A stretch of 64,000 nt of DNA from JAFAMS01 sp049520515. GTDB lineage: Bacteria > Vulcanimicrobiota > Vulcanimicrobiia > Vulcanimicrobiales > Vulcanimicrobiaceae. Shown piece by piece: positions 17,187 through 25,860 of the stretch (its first letter is position 1; each line of letters starts with the position of its first letter). The notes under the pieces were generated by a model, which searched no databases, was not told where the DNA came from, and saw only the letters and a program-made list of their open reading frames with translations. The stretch covers positions 252,347-316,346 of the forward strand of contig JBEKPS010000002.1 in the NCBI GenBank assembly GCA_049520515.1, written 5' to 3'. The translations under genes and the position numbers were made by a program.

Positions 17187-18698
17187 TTACGCGATGCGTG
17201 TTAACAATGGAGACAGCGTTTCGGTATGATGGCCGTACGCGGCAGCGAGCTCTTCGATGACGTCGCCGGCGACGACGCCGATCGGGCGCTTTTGGGCCGC
17301 GAGTTGACCCGCGATGCCGTGCCAATACGCACCGGCGCGCGCAGCGTCGACCGGCTCGACGCCTTGAGAGAGCAGCGTGCCGATCATCCCGGTGAGTACG
17401 TCGCCGGTACCGGCGGTCGCAAGCGCAGATGTTCCGCTCGTATTAACGTGCAGCGTAAGACCGTCGTAAACGAGCGTCGCTCGGCCCTTGAGCAACGTGA
17501 TGGCACTGTGCTGTTGCACGAATTCGCGCAGCCGCATGACACGCTCGCTTTCAGCGACCGTTCCTTTTCCGGAAATGCGCGCGAACTCGCCCGCATGCGG
17601 CGTGAGTACGACACGCTTGCGATACAGCACGTCGAGATGCTTGGCGAGATGAAAGAGTCCCGTTGCGTCGATCACCATCGGCAGATCGACGTTCTTGATC
17701 ACTTCGCGCACAATCGTGCCCATTGCGTCCGACATGCCTAAGCCGGGACCGATCGCAAGCGAACCGTAGCGCCGGGCAACGTCGACGATCGTCTCGATCG
17801 ATGCGCCGATGTCGTTTGGATCGTAGGTGACGACGGTTTGTTCGAGCAGATGAGCGCGCACGGCCGAAGCCGCTGCATTTGGGACCGCCACGGTGACGTA
17901 GCCCGCGCCCGCGCGCGCAGCCGCTCGCGAGCACAGCACCGCTGCACCGGGAAATTGTTCCGAACCGGCCAGGACGAGCGGCGCGCCGGCTTCGCGCTTC
18001 TCCGTGTTCTGCGCGCGGTGCGGCACGAGCCCGCGAAACTCCGCATCCGAGAGACAATGCGCCACAACGCCTTCGTAGGTCGAGGGGAAGCCAATCGGGG
18101 CGAGCCACAAATCGCCGGCTGCTTCGCGCGCAGGATCGAGGAGCAGCCCGAGTTTCAGCGCGCCGATTGTAATGGTCGCGTCGGCGTGCACCGCCATGGG
18201 ATCCGCGGCTCCCGTGCTTGCGTCGATGCCGCTCGGCAAATCGATGGCGAGGATCGGTGCGCCGGATGCATTGATTGCTTCGGCGATCTTATTGATTGGC
18301 TCGGTGAGCGGAAGGTGCGAGCCGACGCCCAGCAGTCCGTCGAGAATGATTCCCGCACCCGCGAGACCGCGCAGCTGCGATGCGCTCTGGATCGTTCGAA
18401 TCTCGACACCGGACGCACGCGCGCGCGCAACGGCATCGACACGCGCTTCCGATTCGCGCTGCGTGGGCAGCGCGTACACGACGCGCTCGAACGCTTGCGG
18501 CACGAGCGCGAGTGCGGCAAAAACGTCACCGCCGTTGTTGCCCGGTCCGGCGATCCCCAGGACCGCGCCGTCACGACGGTAGCGCGGAATGAGTGCGGCG
18601 ATTGCGGCGCCGGCCTCGCGCATGAGCGTGACCTCGCCACGGTGCGTCACCTGCTCCGCGTCGAACGCGCGCATGCCCTTGGCGTCGAGGACGATCAT
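17187..18698 (-). CDS. nnr: Bifunctional NAD(P)H-hydrate epimerase / ADP-dependent dehydratase
   Basis: Repairs damaged NAD(P)H hydrates: the N-terminal half epimerises them, the C-terminal half dehydrates the S form. In 503 residues, the epimerase domain shows GPGNNGGDVFAAL near residue 52 and AIDLPSGIDASTG, and the ribokinase-like dehydratase shows TPHAGEFARI and SGTSALATAGTGDVLTGMIG with the ATP/ADP site. The ATG overlaps the acpS stop by 4 bases (ATGA). The pairing of acpS with nnr is common in bacteria, so the order supports both calls. Confidence 0.96.
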   Translation of the reverse strand: MIVLDAKGMRAFDAEQVTHRGEVTLMREAGAAIAALIPRYRRDGAVLGIAGPGNNGGDVFAALALVPQAFERVVYALPTQRESEARVDAVARARASGVEIRTIQSASQLRGLAGAGIILDGLLGVGSHLPLTEPINKIAEAINASGAPILAIDLPSGIDASTGAADPMAVHADATITIGALKLGLLLDPAREAAGDLWLAPIGFPSTYEGVVAHCLSDAEFRGLVPHRAQNTEKREAGAPLVLAGSEQFPGAAVLCSRAAARAGAGYVTVAVPNAAASAVRAHLLEQTVVTYDPNDIGASIETIVDVARRYGSLAIGPGLGMSDAMGTIVREVIKNVDLPMVIDATGLFHLAKHLDVLYRKRVVLTPHAGEFARISGKGTVAESERVMRLREFVQQHSAITLLKGRATLVYDGLTLHVNTSGTSALATAGTGDVLTGMIGTLLSQGVEPVDAARAGAYWHGIAGQLAAQKRPIGVVAGDVIEELAAAYGHHTETLSPLLTRIA

Positions 18699-19057
18699 CG
18701 TTCGAGAATCACGACAGCCGCCGCCATCGTGGCCGTGTGCGTAATCGTTAAATGGATGCGCGCGATCTCGCGCGCCCCGATCAAACGTTCTGCTTTGCCG
18801 TAGAGTCGGATGATCGGTTTGCCGCTGCCTTCGTGCGAGACGCCGACGGAACGCCACGGTATCGCGTGACCGAATGCTTTGCGCGTCGCCTCTTTTGCAG
18901 CGTAAAAACCCGCTAAGCGTTCGGCCCAGTGCCGCTTGCGCATCGCGTAGGCCCACTCTTCTTCGGTGTAGATCTTGCGCGCGAACCACGCGCGCGCAGG
19001 CTCGTCGAAGCGATACCGCTCGACCTCCGCCAAATCCATCCCAATGCCGACGATCAC
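18695..19057 (-). CDS. acpS: Holo-[acyl-carrier-protein] synthase
   Basis: Transfers 4'-phosphopantetheine from CoA to apo-ACP. The product has IVGIGMDLAEVERYRF with the metal Asp, the WAERLAGFYAAKEATRKAFG signature with catalytic Glu/Lys, and HLTITHTATMAAAVVI at the end. The GTG at 19057 gives 120 residues and the family-typical start; an ATG at 19114 would add 19 atypical residues and leave only 3 bases to the divergent gene. The downstream nnr is translationally coupled. Confidence 0.93.
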   Translation of the reverse strand: MIVGIGMDLAEVERYRFDEPARAWFARKIYTEEEWAYAMRKRHWAERLAGFYAAKEATRKAFGHAIPWRSVGVSHEGSGKPIIRLYGKAERLIGAREIARIHLTITHTATMAAAVVILER

Positions 19058-19117
19058 GCGCGGACGCTTCTCGTCAAGGCCAGGACCTGCCTCGGGACGG
19101 AGAGAACTGCGCATAAC

Positions 19118-19666
19118 GTGGGGCCCGGTAACTCGCAGGAACCGATCAGCATCGTCCCCGTCAATTCGATCGATGCGGATTTCGTGACCCGTCTGGGCTT
19201 GTGTCTCGAAGAGCGTTTTCTCGCCCCGTTTCTCGTACGCGCTCCGTTGCGCGTTCCGAAGAATGTTTTGAACGGCGTGCGCGGCCAGCTTTTCACCGGC
19301 GCGCTTGCAACGCAAATTACGTCGAAATATCCACCGCGCGACGGATACGTTCTCTCGATCACCGATTACGATCTCTATCGCATCTCGGCACGATACGTTT
19401 TCGGCGAGGGCGATCCGACGACGCACATTGCGCTCGTCTCACGTTTCCGGCTCACGCCTGAGTTCTACGGCGAACCCGTCGATGAGAATCTGTTGTTTCA
19501 GCGCACGCTCAAAGAATCGGTTCGCGCGCTGGGGCGCGCGCTCGGCTTGCGAAATTGTCTCAATCAGCGTTGTGCGATGCACCACGCTGATTCAATTTTC
19601 GAGACCGACAATCGGCTCTCGAATCTCTGCGACACCTGCGAAAAGCGCGCGAAGGCGGGCCGCTAA
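19118..19666 (+). CDS. Archaemetzincin-like protein without catalytic residues
   Basis: The fold signature is clear: ISIVPVNSIDADFV at the N-terminus, VLSITDYDLYRISARYVFGEGD, ALVSRFRL and the C-terminal zinc-ribbon spacing NC...RCAMHHADSIFETDN...LCDTC. The active-site segment, normally HELGHxxGLRHC, reads RALGRALGLRNC (19523-19558). All three zinc His residues and the catalytic Glu are gone (to Arg, Ala, Arg, Asn), while the four structural Cys remain. The product is 182 residues from GTG 19118. It should be a non-peptidase that keeps its fold, perhaps a binding protein. Ends on a CTAA shared with birA. Confidence 0.8.
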   Translation: MGPGNSQEPISIVPVNSIDADFVTRLGLCLEERFLAPFLVRAPLRVPKNVLNGVRGQLFTGALATQITSKYPPRDGYVLSITDYDLYRISARYVFGEGDPTTHIALVSRFRLTPEFYGEPVDENLLFQRTLKESVRALGRALGLRNCLNQRCAMHHADSIFETDNRLSNLCDTCEKRAKAGR

Positions 19667-20451
19667 CGCACGACGCGCACGCGGTCGGCGAGTTCGACGA
19701 CGCGTTCGCCCGATGCGGTCTGTACGACGAGTCCGCCGCCGCTCCCCAGCCGTAGCGCCTCGCCCTCGACTTCGCCGCCGTCCTCGAGGGTGAATCGGTA
19801 GCGCGTTCCGGGGACTCCCGCGCGCGCTTCCCATTCGCGGGCGATTGAGGCGGGACTGCGGAGCGCGTCGAGATGCGTTTCGCACGCGCGTAGGATCTCG
19901 CCCAACAGCTCCTCGCGCGCATGCTCGCCGAGAACGCGAACGTCGTCGAGAAAGATCGGCGGCGGTACGATCTCATCGAGGTCCGGGCGATTCTGCGGGC
20001 GATACACGTTCACGCCGATTCCGCAGCCGAGCGTGGCTCGATCGGCAACGATGCGCGAGACGCACAAGATGCCGCACAATTTGCGGCCGTTGAGCAACAG
20101 ATCGTTGGGCCATTGCAACGTCGGCTCGAGGTTCCAGCGCGTGAGTGCATCCGCGACGCGTAATCCCGCCCAGAATGTCACTGCCCACGCAGCTCCGGCG
20201 TCGACCGCGTACGGCAGGATGGCTGTAAAGAGCAACCCACTGCGTGGTGCCGCGACCCACGTGCGACCGCGGCGTCCCTTGCCCCCAGATTGCTCGTCGG
20301 CGACGATCACGAGCCCCGCGGAGGACGCCTCTCCGAGACGGCGCTGCGCTTCATCGTTGGTGCTGCGTATGACGCGGTGATGTTCGATAAGCCGGAAATG
20401 TCGCAGCCCCGAGGTGGCTATATTTGCAGCAAAGGCGTCCGCATTCCCCAT
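19663..20451 (-). CDS. birA: Biotin--[acetyl-CoA-carboxylase] ligase
   Basis: Attaches biotin to the carboxyl carrier protein. The catalytic domain is complete: STNDEAQR near residue 32, GGKGRRGRTW (biotinoyl-AMP loop), LQWPNDLLLNGRKLCGIL with the key Lys, and a C-terminal SH3-like domain. There is no N-terminal helix-turn-helix, so it is not a repressor. The 262-residue form starts at ATG 20451; an earlier start would overlap the divergent ndk gene. Confidence 0.94.
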   Translation of the reverse strand: MGNADAFAANIATSGLRHFRLIEHHRVIRSTNDEAQRRLGEASSAGLVIVADEQSGGKGRRGRTWVAAPRSGLLFTAILPYAVDAGAAWAVTFWAGLRVADALTRWNLEPTLQWPNDLLLNGRKLCGILCVSRIVADRATLGCGIGVNVYRPQNRPDLDEIVPPPIFLDDVRVLGEHAREELLGEILRACETHLDALRSPASIAREWEARAGVPGTRYRFTLEDGGEVEGEALRLGSGGGLVVQTASGERVVELADRVRVVR

Positions 20452-20470
20452 CCCGTATGAGCTTTTCCCT

Positions 20471-20929
20471 ATGCCCGTCGAACAAACTCTAATTCTATGC
20501 AAAGGCGACGCAGTTCAGCGTGGCCTTGTCGGTGAGATCGTTTCGCGCTTGGAGCGTCGCGGTTTCGTATTAAGCGCAATGAAGCTTCTTAAGGTGAGTG
20601 ATGAGCTCGCCAAGAAACATTATGCCGAACACGACGGCAAGCCGTTCTTCAAGAGCTTGGTTTCGTACATCACGTCGGCGCCGATCGTAGCCATGGTCGT
20701 CTCCGGCGAGAGCGCGATCGAAGCGTGCCGTCAAACGATCGGTGCAACCGATCCGCGCAAAGCTGCGCCTGGCACGATCCGCGCGGATCTCGCGCAAACG
20801 ATCGGACGCAATCTCGTGCACGGCAGCGACTCGCCCGAAAGTGCGAAGCGCGAAATCGCGATTTGGTTTACGCCGAGCGAGCTTTACGTGCGCGCGCATC
20901 CGCTGCAGAACGAGATCGTCTCAGACTGA
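20471..20929 (+). CDS. ndk: Nucleoside diphosphate kinase
   Basis: Equilibrates nucleoside di- and triphosphates through a phospho-His. The 152 residues include TLILCKGDAVQRGLVGEI at the start, ADLAQTIGRNLVHGSDSPESA with the active His and the end REIAIWF. The usual opening KPD reads KGD here, a small departure. The ATG at 20471 gives the normal start. The stop TGA overlaps the ATG of eno (TGATG), so the pair is translationally coupled. Confidence 0.96.
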   Translation: MPVEQTLILCKGDAVQRGLVGEIVSRLERRGFVLSAMKLLKVSDELAKKHYAEHDGKPFFKSLVSYITSAPIVAMVVSGESAIEACRQTIGATDPRKAAPGTIRADLAQTIGRNLVHGSDSPESAKREIAIWFTPSELYVRAHPLQNEIVSD

Positions 20930-22245
20930 TGGAGAGTCACCGCGGCGCGGGACATCCTTTGATCGAAGGCGTTCGCGCACGCGAGGTCCTCGACTCGCGC
21001 GGAAATCCGACGGTCGCGGTCGCCGTTGCAACAAGTTTCGGGATGGTCGAAGAAGCGATGGTGCCCTCCGGCGCGTCGACTGGTGCGCACGAAGCGGTCG
21101 AATTGCGCGACGGCGATCAACGGCGTTACGGCGGCAAAGGTGTCGAACGCGCTGTCGACGCGGTGAACGAAGTGCTGGCGCCCGCACTCGAAGGCGTCGA
21201 TGCGACCGCCCAACGCGAGATCGACGCTTTGCTGATCGAGCTCGACGGAACCGAGAACAAGAGCCGTCTGGGCGCAAACGCTCTTCTCGGCGTCTCGCTC
21301 GCCGTCGCACGAGCCGCTGCGGCGAGCGTTGGTCTTCCGTTTTATGCGTATCTGGGCGGACCGCTTGCATCGACGCTCCCCGTCCCGATGATGAACGTGA
21401 TCAACGGCGGTAAGCACGCATCGGGCGCGCTGCAATTTCAGGAATGCATGATCGTGCCCGTCGGCGCGGAGAACTTACGCGAAGCGGTGCGCGCCGGCGC
21501 CGAGACGTTTCAGGCGCTCGGGAAAATGCTGCATGCTCGCAATATGCCGACGCTCGTCGGTGACGAAGGCGGTTATGCACCGCCGCTCGAGTCGATCGAC
21601 GAAGCCCTCAAGCTCCTCACCGAAGCGATCGAACGTGCCGGATATGAGCCCGGAGACGATATCGCGATCGCGCTCGACCCCGCCGCCTCCGAATTCTACC
21701 GCGACGGAAAATACTGGCCACATATTGCCGACGATCATCCCGCGACGTCTGCCGAGATGGTCGGTCTGTACGAAGGCTTGGTCAAGAATTATCCGATCGT
21801 GTCGATCGAAGACGGCCTTGCAGAAGACGATTGGGACGGTTGGAACTTGCTCACGACGCGTCTGGGTTCGCGCGTGCAGCTCGTCGGCGACGATCTTTTC
21901 GTCACGAATACGAAGCGGCTCGCGCGCGGTATCAAAGAAGGCGACGCAAACGCGATTCTGATCAAGATCAATCAGATCGGCACGCTTTCGGAGACATGGG
22001 ATGCCGTCGAAATGGCGCATCGCGCCGGCTATCGCTGCGTAATCTCACATCGCTCCGGCGAGACGGGCGATACGTCGATCGCAGATATCGCCGTTGCGAC
22101 GGGTGCGGGACAAATCAAGACGGGCTCGCTCTCACGCAGCGATCGCGTTGAGAAATATAACCGTCTGATGGCAATCGAGGCTCAGCTCGACGGCGCGGCA
22201 CGTTATCCCGGAAAGGCCGCGTTCCGGGCCCTCGCCAACGTCTAG
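20929..22245 (+). CDS. eno: Enolase (phosphopyruvate hydratase)
   Basis: Converts 2-phosphoglycerate to phosphoenolpyruvate in glycolysis. The 438 residues contain AREVLDSRGNPTV, VPSGASTGAHEAVELRDGD, NVINGGKHASGALQFQE, the metal ligands in IALDPAASEF, SIEDGLAEDDW and LVGDDLFVTN, and the signature ILIKINQIGTLSET with the catalytic Lys. It normally begins IExVxAREVLDSRGNP; here about 12 extra residues precede this. A tRNA gene follows 22 bases downstream. Confidence 0.98.
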   Translation: MESHRGAGHPLIEGVRAREVLDSRGNPTVAVAVATSFGMVEEAMVPSGASTGAHEAVELRDGDQRRYGGKGVERAVDAVNEVLAPALEGVDATAQREIDALLIELDGTENKSRLGANALLGVSLAVARAAAASVGLPFYAYLGGPLASTLPVPMMNVINGGKHASGALQFQECMIVPVGAENLREAVRAGAETFQALGKMLHARNMPTLVGDEGGYAPPLESIDEALKLLTEAIERAGYEPGDDIAIALDPAASEFYRDGKYWPHIADDHPATSAEMVGLYEGLVKNYPIVSIEDGLAEDDWDGWNLLTTRLGSRVQLVGDDLFVTNTKRLARGIKEGDANAILIKINQIGTLSETWDAVEMAHRAGYRCVISHRSGETGDTSIADIAVATGAGQIKTGSLSRSDRVEKYNRLMAIEAQLDGAARYPGKAAFRALANV

Positions 22246-22267
22246 AATGCATGGTCTACGCTGATAC

Positions 22268-22339
22268 GGGCCTGTAGCTCAGCGGTAGAGCGGCCGGCTC
22301 ATAACTGGTTGCGCGCTGGTTCGAATCCAGCCAGGCCCA
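22268..22339 (+). tRNA. tRNA with CAT anticodon (Met or lysidine-type Ile)
   Basis: A full cloverleaf: 7-bp acceptor GGGCCTG/CAGGCCC, D stem GCTC/GAGC, anticodon stem GCCGG/CTGGT with loop CTCATAA (CAT at 22300-22302), T stem GCTGG/CCAGC with loop TTCGAAT, discriminator A. CCA is not encoded. The acceptor pairs at position 1-72, which excludes initiator tRNA. Elongator Met and Ile2 cannot be told apart without other tRNAs. Confidence 0.93.
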
Positions 22340-22355
22340 CATTTTTGCGTGTGAG

Positions 22356-23444
22356 ATGAGCTTCTCGACAGCCCGAAAGGGTCTCTCGCGTTTCGGCGCG
22401 CGTTTGCGCTCGGGTAACACCGCGCGCATCGTTGCATTTGGCGGCGGCCTTACGTATGACGGCTACTATCTCGCGTCGCTCGCGCGCACGCTGACACGCG
22501 CGTATTCCGCTGCGGTCTTCGACACAGCGACGCGCGGATTGCCGGGATTCGGCTGCGAACGCGCAGTCTTTCGTACACGTTCGGTCCGCGACTTGAATCC
22601 CGATCTCGTGCTCGTCGAATTTGCAATCGAAGACGCACGGTATCCCTCCGAAGGGATCTCGCAAGCCGCCGAAGGCATCGTGCGCCAGCTACGCGCGAAC
22701 GATCCGGACCGCGAAATCGCATTCGTGTATTTTTTTACGCCGGGGCAAATCGCGAACGGCGCGATCGATCGCGTCATGCCGAAATGGGAAAGCGTTGCCG
22801 AGTACTATGGGCTTCCGTCGTTTAACGGCGCCGCGCTCGCCGATTCGATGATCGAGCAAGGCGCGGTGATCTTGTTCGAGCGCTGGCCCGGAAGACGCAA
22901 CTGGGATGAAAAGCGTCCAATCGCGCTGATGCGCGAGGATGGGAATCACACGACACTCGGCGGGACGCTCTTCGGTTCACAGATCGCGCAGTCGATGATC
23001 ACCATGTTCAATCCGGAGTCGTTAAAGACCGAAAGCGAGTTGCCGTCCCCGCAAAATGCCGGACACTGCAGCGATGCGATCTCGGTCGACGTCTCGACCC
23101 TCGGTGGCGACGGATGGGTTGGTGGTCCGCTTGCGGCTTCACTCACAATGAAGCCGATCGCAGCATTCTTCGATCGATTGTGCGCGGCCGATAGTGTGGG
23201 CGCGAAACTTCGCGTTCCGTTTGTGGGACGTTATCTCGCGCTATGGAGCGTGGGAAGCGGCGGAACGATCGCCGCGTCGATCGATGGAAAATCGGTAACG
23301 CTTACGCCGGGTTCCGACGAGATGCACCACGAGGACGTTCTCTTGAACGAGGACCAGAATAAGCGCCACGTCCTCGAACTCGAAGTCCTTGATCCCCCGG
23401 GCGTAATTGCCGGACTGGATATTCTCGGCAAGCTTGACGTTTAG
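22356..23444 (+). CDS. SGNH-hydrolase-like protein lacking the nucleophile Ser
   Basis: The 362-residue protein follows the layout of SGNH/GDSL esterases: block I ARIVAFGGGLTYDGY (residues 23-37), block III LVLVEFAIED (85-93) and block V EDGNH (194-198) with the DxxH pair, then a C-terminal beta-rich domain. The block I serine of the usual GGSLT is Gly31 and the block III Asn is Glu92, so two of four catalytic positions are lost. It may be a carbohydrate-binding or structural relic of an acyl esterase. No signal peptide. It lies 16 bases after the tRNA gene. Confidence 0.6.
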   Translation: MSFSTARKGLSRFGARLRSGNTARIVAFGGGLTYDGYYLASLARTLTRAYSAAVFDTATRGLPGFGCERAVFRTRSVRDLNPDLVLVEFAIEDARYPSEGISQAAEGIVRQLRANDPDREIAFVYFFTPGQIANGAIDRVMPKWESVAEYYGLPSFNGAALADSMIEQGAVILFERWPGRRNWDEKRPIALMREDGNHTTLGGTLFGSQIAQSMITMFNPESLKTESELPSPQNAGHCSDAISVDVSTLGGDGWVGGPLAASLTMKPIAAFFDRLCAADSVGAKLRVPFVGRYLALWSVGSGGTIAASIDGKSVTLTPGSDEMHHEDVLLNEDQNKRHVLELEVLDPPGVIAGLDILGKLDV

Positions 23445-23476
23445 ATCAGGTGTTGCGCCCACACCGGCCGAACGGG

Positions 23477-23482
23477 TAGAAT
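23477..23482 (+). promoter_or_regulatory. -10 element of the tRNA-Glu promoter
   Basis: TAGAAT, five of six matches to TATAAT, lies 15 bases before the tRNA. A weak -35 (TTGCGC) is 18 bases upstream. The promoter would also serve the MFS gene that follows the tRNA. Confidence 0.45.
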
Positions 23483-23497
23483 CCCAGAGGCCGGCGT

Positions 23498-23572
23498 GGC
23501 GCCATCGTCTATCGGTTAGGACATCGCCCTTTCAAGGCGGAAAGACGGGTTCGATTCCCGTTGGCGCTACCA
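23498..23572 (+). tRNA. tRNA-Glu(TTC) with encoded CCA
   Basis: Acceptor GGCGCCA pairs with TGGCGCT (G-U at the first pair); anticodon stem TCGCC/GGCGG with loop CTTTCAA gives anticodon TTC; T arm ACGGG-TTCGATT-CCCGT. The 3' end is A-CCA, encoded here, unlike the two other tRNAs of the window. Confidence 0.95.
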
Positions 23573-23579
23573 ATTAGGG

Positions 23580-24836
23580 ATGTTTACTACGTCCGTGACG
23601 AGCGAGATTGAATCGTCTTACGCATGGATTCGACTCGCCATCGCCGTGCTGCTCAGTACCATCGGCGGCGTAGGCATGTGGTCGGTGATCGTAGCTTTGC
23701 CGGCGGTGCAGGCGGCCTTCGGCGTTACGCGCGCGGAGGCGTCGCTACCGTACACCTTTGCAATGATCGGCTTCGGCCTGGGCGGCGTCTTCATCGGACG
23801 GCTCGTCGATCGTTTCGGCATCGTGTGGCCGATCGTCGGCGCGACGATAGTGCTGGGGCTTGGCTACATCGTAGCTTCCCGCGCGCCGAACCTCTGGTTC
23901 TTTGCTGTCGCGCATGGAGCTCTCATCGGCGTCGGTAGTGCCGCGACGTTCGCACCGCTGATCGCAGACATCTCCCAGTGGTTTACGCGGCACCGCGGAA
24001 TCGCCGTCGCGATTTGCGCGTGTGGCAATTATATAGCCGGCGCCAGCTGGCCGCCCGTGGTGCAACATTATATTACGACTGTTGGCTGGCGCGAAACGCA
24101 TTTCGGGATCGGTATCTTTTGCATTGTCGCGATGCTGCCGCTCGCGCTCGCTTTGCGTCGGACGTCACCGTTGCAGACGCAAAAGGGAGCAGACGACAAC
24201 GCTGCCGGGACGCAAACAAAACTGGGCCTGTCGCCTAACGCTCTGCAAGGTGTCCTCGCTCTCGCGGGCGTCGGCTGCTGCGTCGCGATGTCGATGCCGC
24301 AAGTGCATATCGTCGCCTACTGCGGTGATCTCGGTTATGGAGTCAGCCGCGGCGCTCAGATGCTTTCGCTCATGCTCGGCTTCGGGATCGTGAGCCGGAT
24401 TGGTTCGGGTTGGATCGCCGACCGTTTGGGCGGACTTGCGACGCTATTTCTCGGTTCGGCTTTGCAGTGCGTCGCGCTTCTTCTTTATCTCGGCTTTCAC
24501 GGTCTCAGTTCGCTGTACGTTATTTCGGCCTTGTTCGGGCTGTTCCAAGGCGGCATCGTACCGTGCTACGCGATTATCGTGCGCGAGTACTTGCCCGCGA
24601 ACGAGGCCGGTACGCGCGTCGGCATTGCCATGATGGCAACACTTGCGGGCATGGCGCTCGGAGGCTGGCTTTCCGGCGAAATCTTCGATCTCACCGGATC
24701 CTATTACGCAGCCTTCGGTAACGGCGTGCTGTGGAATGTGCTGAATGCTTCAATCGTGCTGTGGCTGCTACTCCGCCGGCGAAGTCTTCGATTAGGCTAC
24801 TTAATGACCGCGCGCGTTTCAGCGCGTAACTCGTGA
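23580..24836 (+). CDS. Major facilitator superfamily transporter (monocarboxylate/oxalate-formate type)
   Basis: A 418-residue, 12-helix carrier. Helices occur in two blocks of six, separated by a polar loop near residues 195-215 (TQKGADDNAAG). The loop 2-3 motif reads GRLVDRFG, and a matching GWIADRLGG occurs in the second half. The helix-1 and central pattern resembles MCP/oxalate-formate antiporters, so an organic anion is likely. The ATG lies only 7 bases after the tRNA-Glu CCA end, so its mRNA 5' end may be made by tRNA processing. TTAGGG just before the ATG is a weak Shine-Dalgarno. Confidence 0.85.
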   Translation: MFTTSVTSEIESSYAWIRLAIAVLLSTIGGVGMWSVIVALPAVQAAFGVTRAEASLPYTFAMIGFGLGGVFIGRLVDRFGIVWPIVGATIVLGLGYIVASRAPNLWFFAVAHGALIGVGSAATFAPLIADISQWFTRHRGIAVAICACGNYIAGASWPPVVQHYITTVGWRETHFGIGIFCIVAMLPLALALRRTSPLQTQKGADDNAAGTQTKLGLSPNALQGVLALAGVGCCVAMSMPQVHIVAYCGDLGYGVSRGAQMLSLMLGFGIVSRIGSGWIADRLGGLATLFLGSALQCVALLLYLGFHGLSSLYVISALFGLFQGGIVPCYAIIVREYLPANEAGTRVGIAMMATLAGMALGGWLSGEIFDLTGSYYAAFGNGVLWNVLNASIVLWLLLRRRSLRLGYLMTARVSARNS

Positions 24837-24843
24837 AGTCGCC

Positions 24844-25848
24844 CTACGAAACGGGCGTGTACGGGGGCTCGGTCAAGAATGCACGCAACGCGTGCCAAAA
24901 GAGCTGACGATTTTTCGCCCAAACGAGCGAGTGTGCCGCCGAGGGCACGACGACGAACTGGCGATCGCCGTTCGGGAGCTTTTCATAAAAGCTCATCAGG
25001 TCTACCATCGTCGCGATGCCGTCGTATTCTCCGCGCAACAGCAGGACCGGGACGGTTACCTTCGCCGGATCGACGATCGGCAGATTTGCAGTCATGTCGA
25101 GATAGGTCCCCGTCGGCACCTGGTCTCCGTATTTGAGTTCGATCGCGGCGATCGCGGCAGCGAGCCGCGGATCGGACGTTCCCGGTTTGTCACGCGTAAA
25201 AATGCTCTCGATCATCGTCGCGTCGCGTAGACGCCGGCTGTGCGTCTTGTAATACGCGAGATCCTTAGCGCGATTAACGAGCGTCGGCGAGCCTTCACCG
25301 GTGTATGTGTACGCACTCAGCGCCAGACGCGCGACTCGATCTGGATTTTGTGCTGCGAAGAGCGCTGCGCGCAACCCGCCGGAAGACTCCCCGAATAAGT
25401 GATATTTTGTCGCGCCTGTTTCGCGAGCGATGAGATCGGTGGTCGCCCGCAGATCGGCTGCTCCACTCGCGATATCCGAATTCGAGTCGGTGCGCGATGA
25501 GCGCCCGTAATTTTCGAAATCGACCGCCCACGCGTCGAAGCCGCCCTGCGCGAACACGTTCATTACCGAATATTCGCCGGCGCCCGGGACGGTGAGGTCG
25601 AACGTCGGAATCGCCGAGACGGAAGAGCCGTGCGCCAGGAGCAGCACCGGCAGCGGTTGCTCGCCGGCTTTCGGGGCAGTCGCCCGCTTCCGGTAGACCG
25701 CGAGAGAGACGCTGCCCTTCGTGGCTGTGTACTGCGCGCTCCAGACGGCGGCCGCCGCTTGGGCGGGCGCATCGGGGACGAGTCCGGATCCGAGCACGGC
25801 GCTCGTAGCGGCGAGCACCTGGCCACGGGTTATCTTCATGGAAAGCAT
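24844..25848 (-). CDS. Exported alpha/beta hydrolase
   Basis: The 334 residues begin with a signal peptide (ITRGQVLAATSAVLGSGL, cleavage near APAQAAAA). The alpha/beta-hydrolase core shows the oxyanion strand VLLLAHGSSV, nucleophile elbow GESSGGLRAA, Asp in LLRGEYDGIA and His in PSAAHSLVW, so a lipase/esterase or peptidase of the cell envelope is likely. A perfect TATAAT 6 bases before the ATG at 25848 suggests its own leaderless mRNA; a second ATG lies at 25839. It ends 7 bases from the convergent MFS gene. Confidence 0.82.
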   Translation of the reverse strand: MLSMKITRGQVLAATSAVLGSGLVPDAPAQAAAAVWSAQYTATKGSVSLAVYRKRATAPKAGEQPLPVLLLAHGSSVSAIPTFDLTVPGAGEYSVMNVFAQGGFDAWAVDFENYGRSSRTDSNSDIASGAADLRATTDLIARETGATKYHLFGESSGGLRAALFAAQNPDRVARLALSAYTYTGEGSPTLVNRAKDLAYYKTHSRRLRDATMIESIFTRDKPGTSDPRLAAAIAAIELKYGDQVPTGTYLDMTANLPIVDPAKVTVPVLLLRGEYDGIATMVDLMSFYEKLPNGDRQFVVVPSAAHSLVWAKNRQLFWHALRAFLTEPPYTPVS

Positions 25849-25854
25849 GTTGCT

Positions 25855-25860
25855 ATTATA
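25855..25860 (-). promoter_or_regulatory. TATAAT -10 for a leaderless hydrolase mRNA
   Basis: A perfect TATAAT followed by AGCAAC and the ATG. The TAA inside it is also the stop codon of the upstream exonuclease gene. No -35 consensus is seen at 16-18 bases. Confidence 0.55.
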
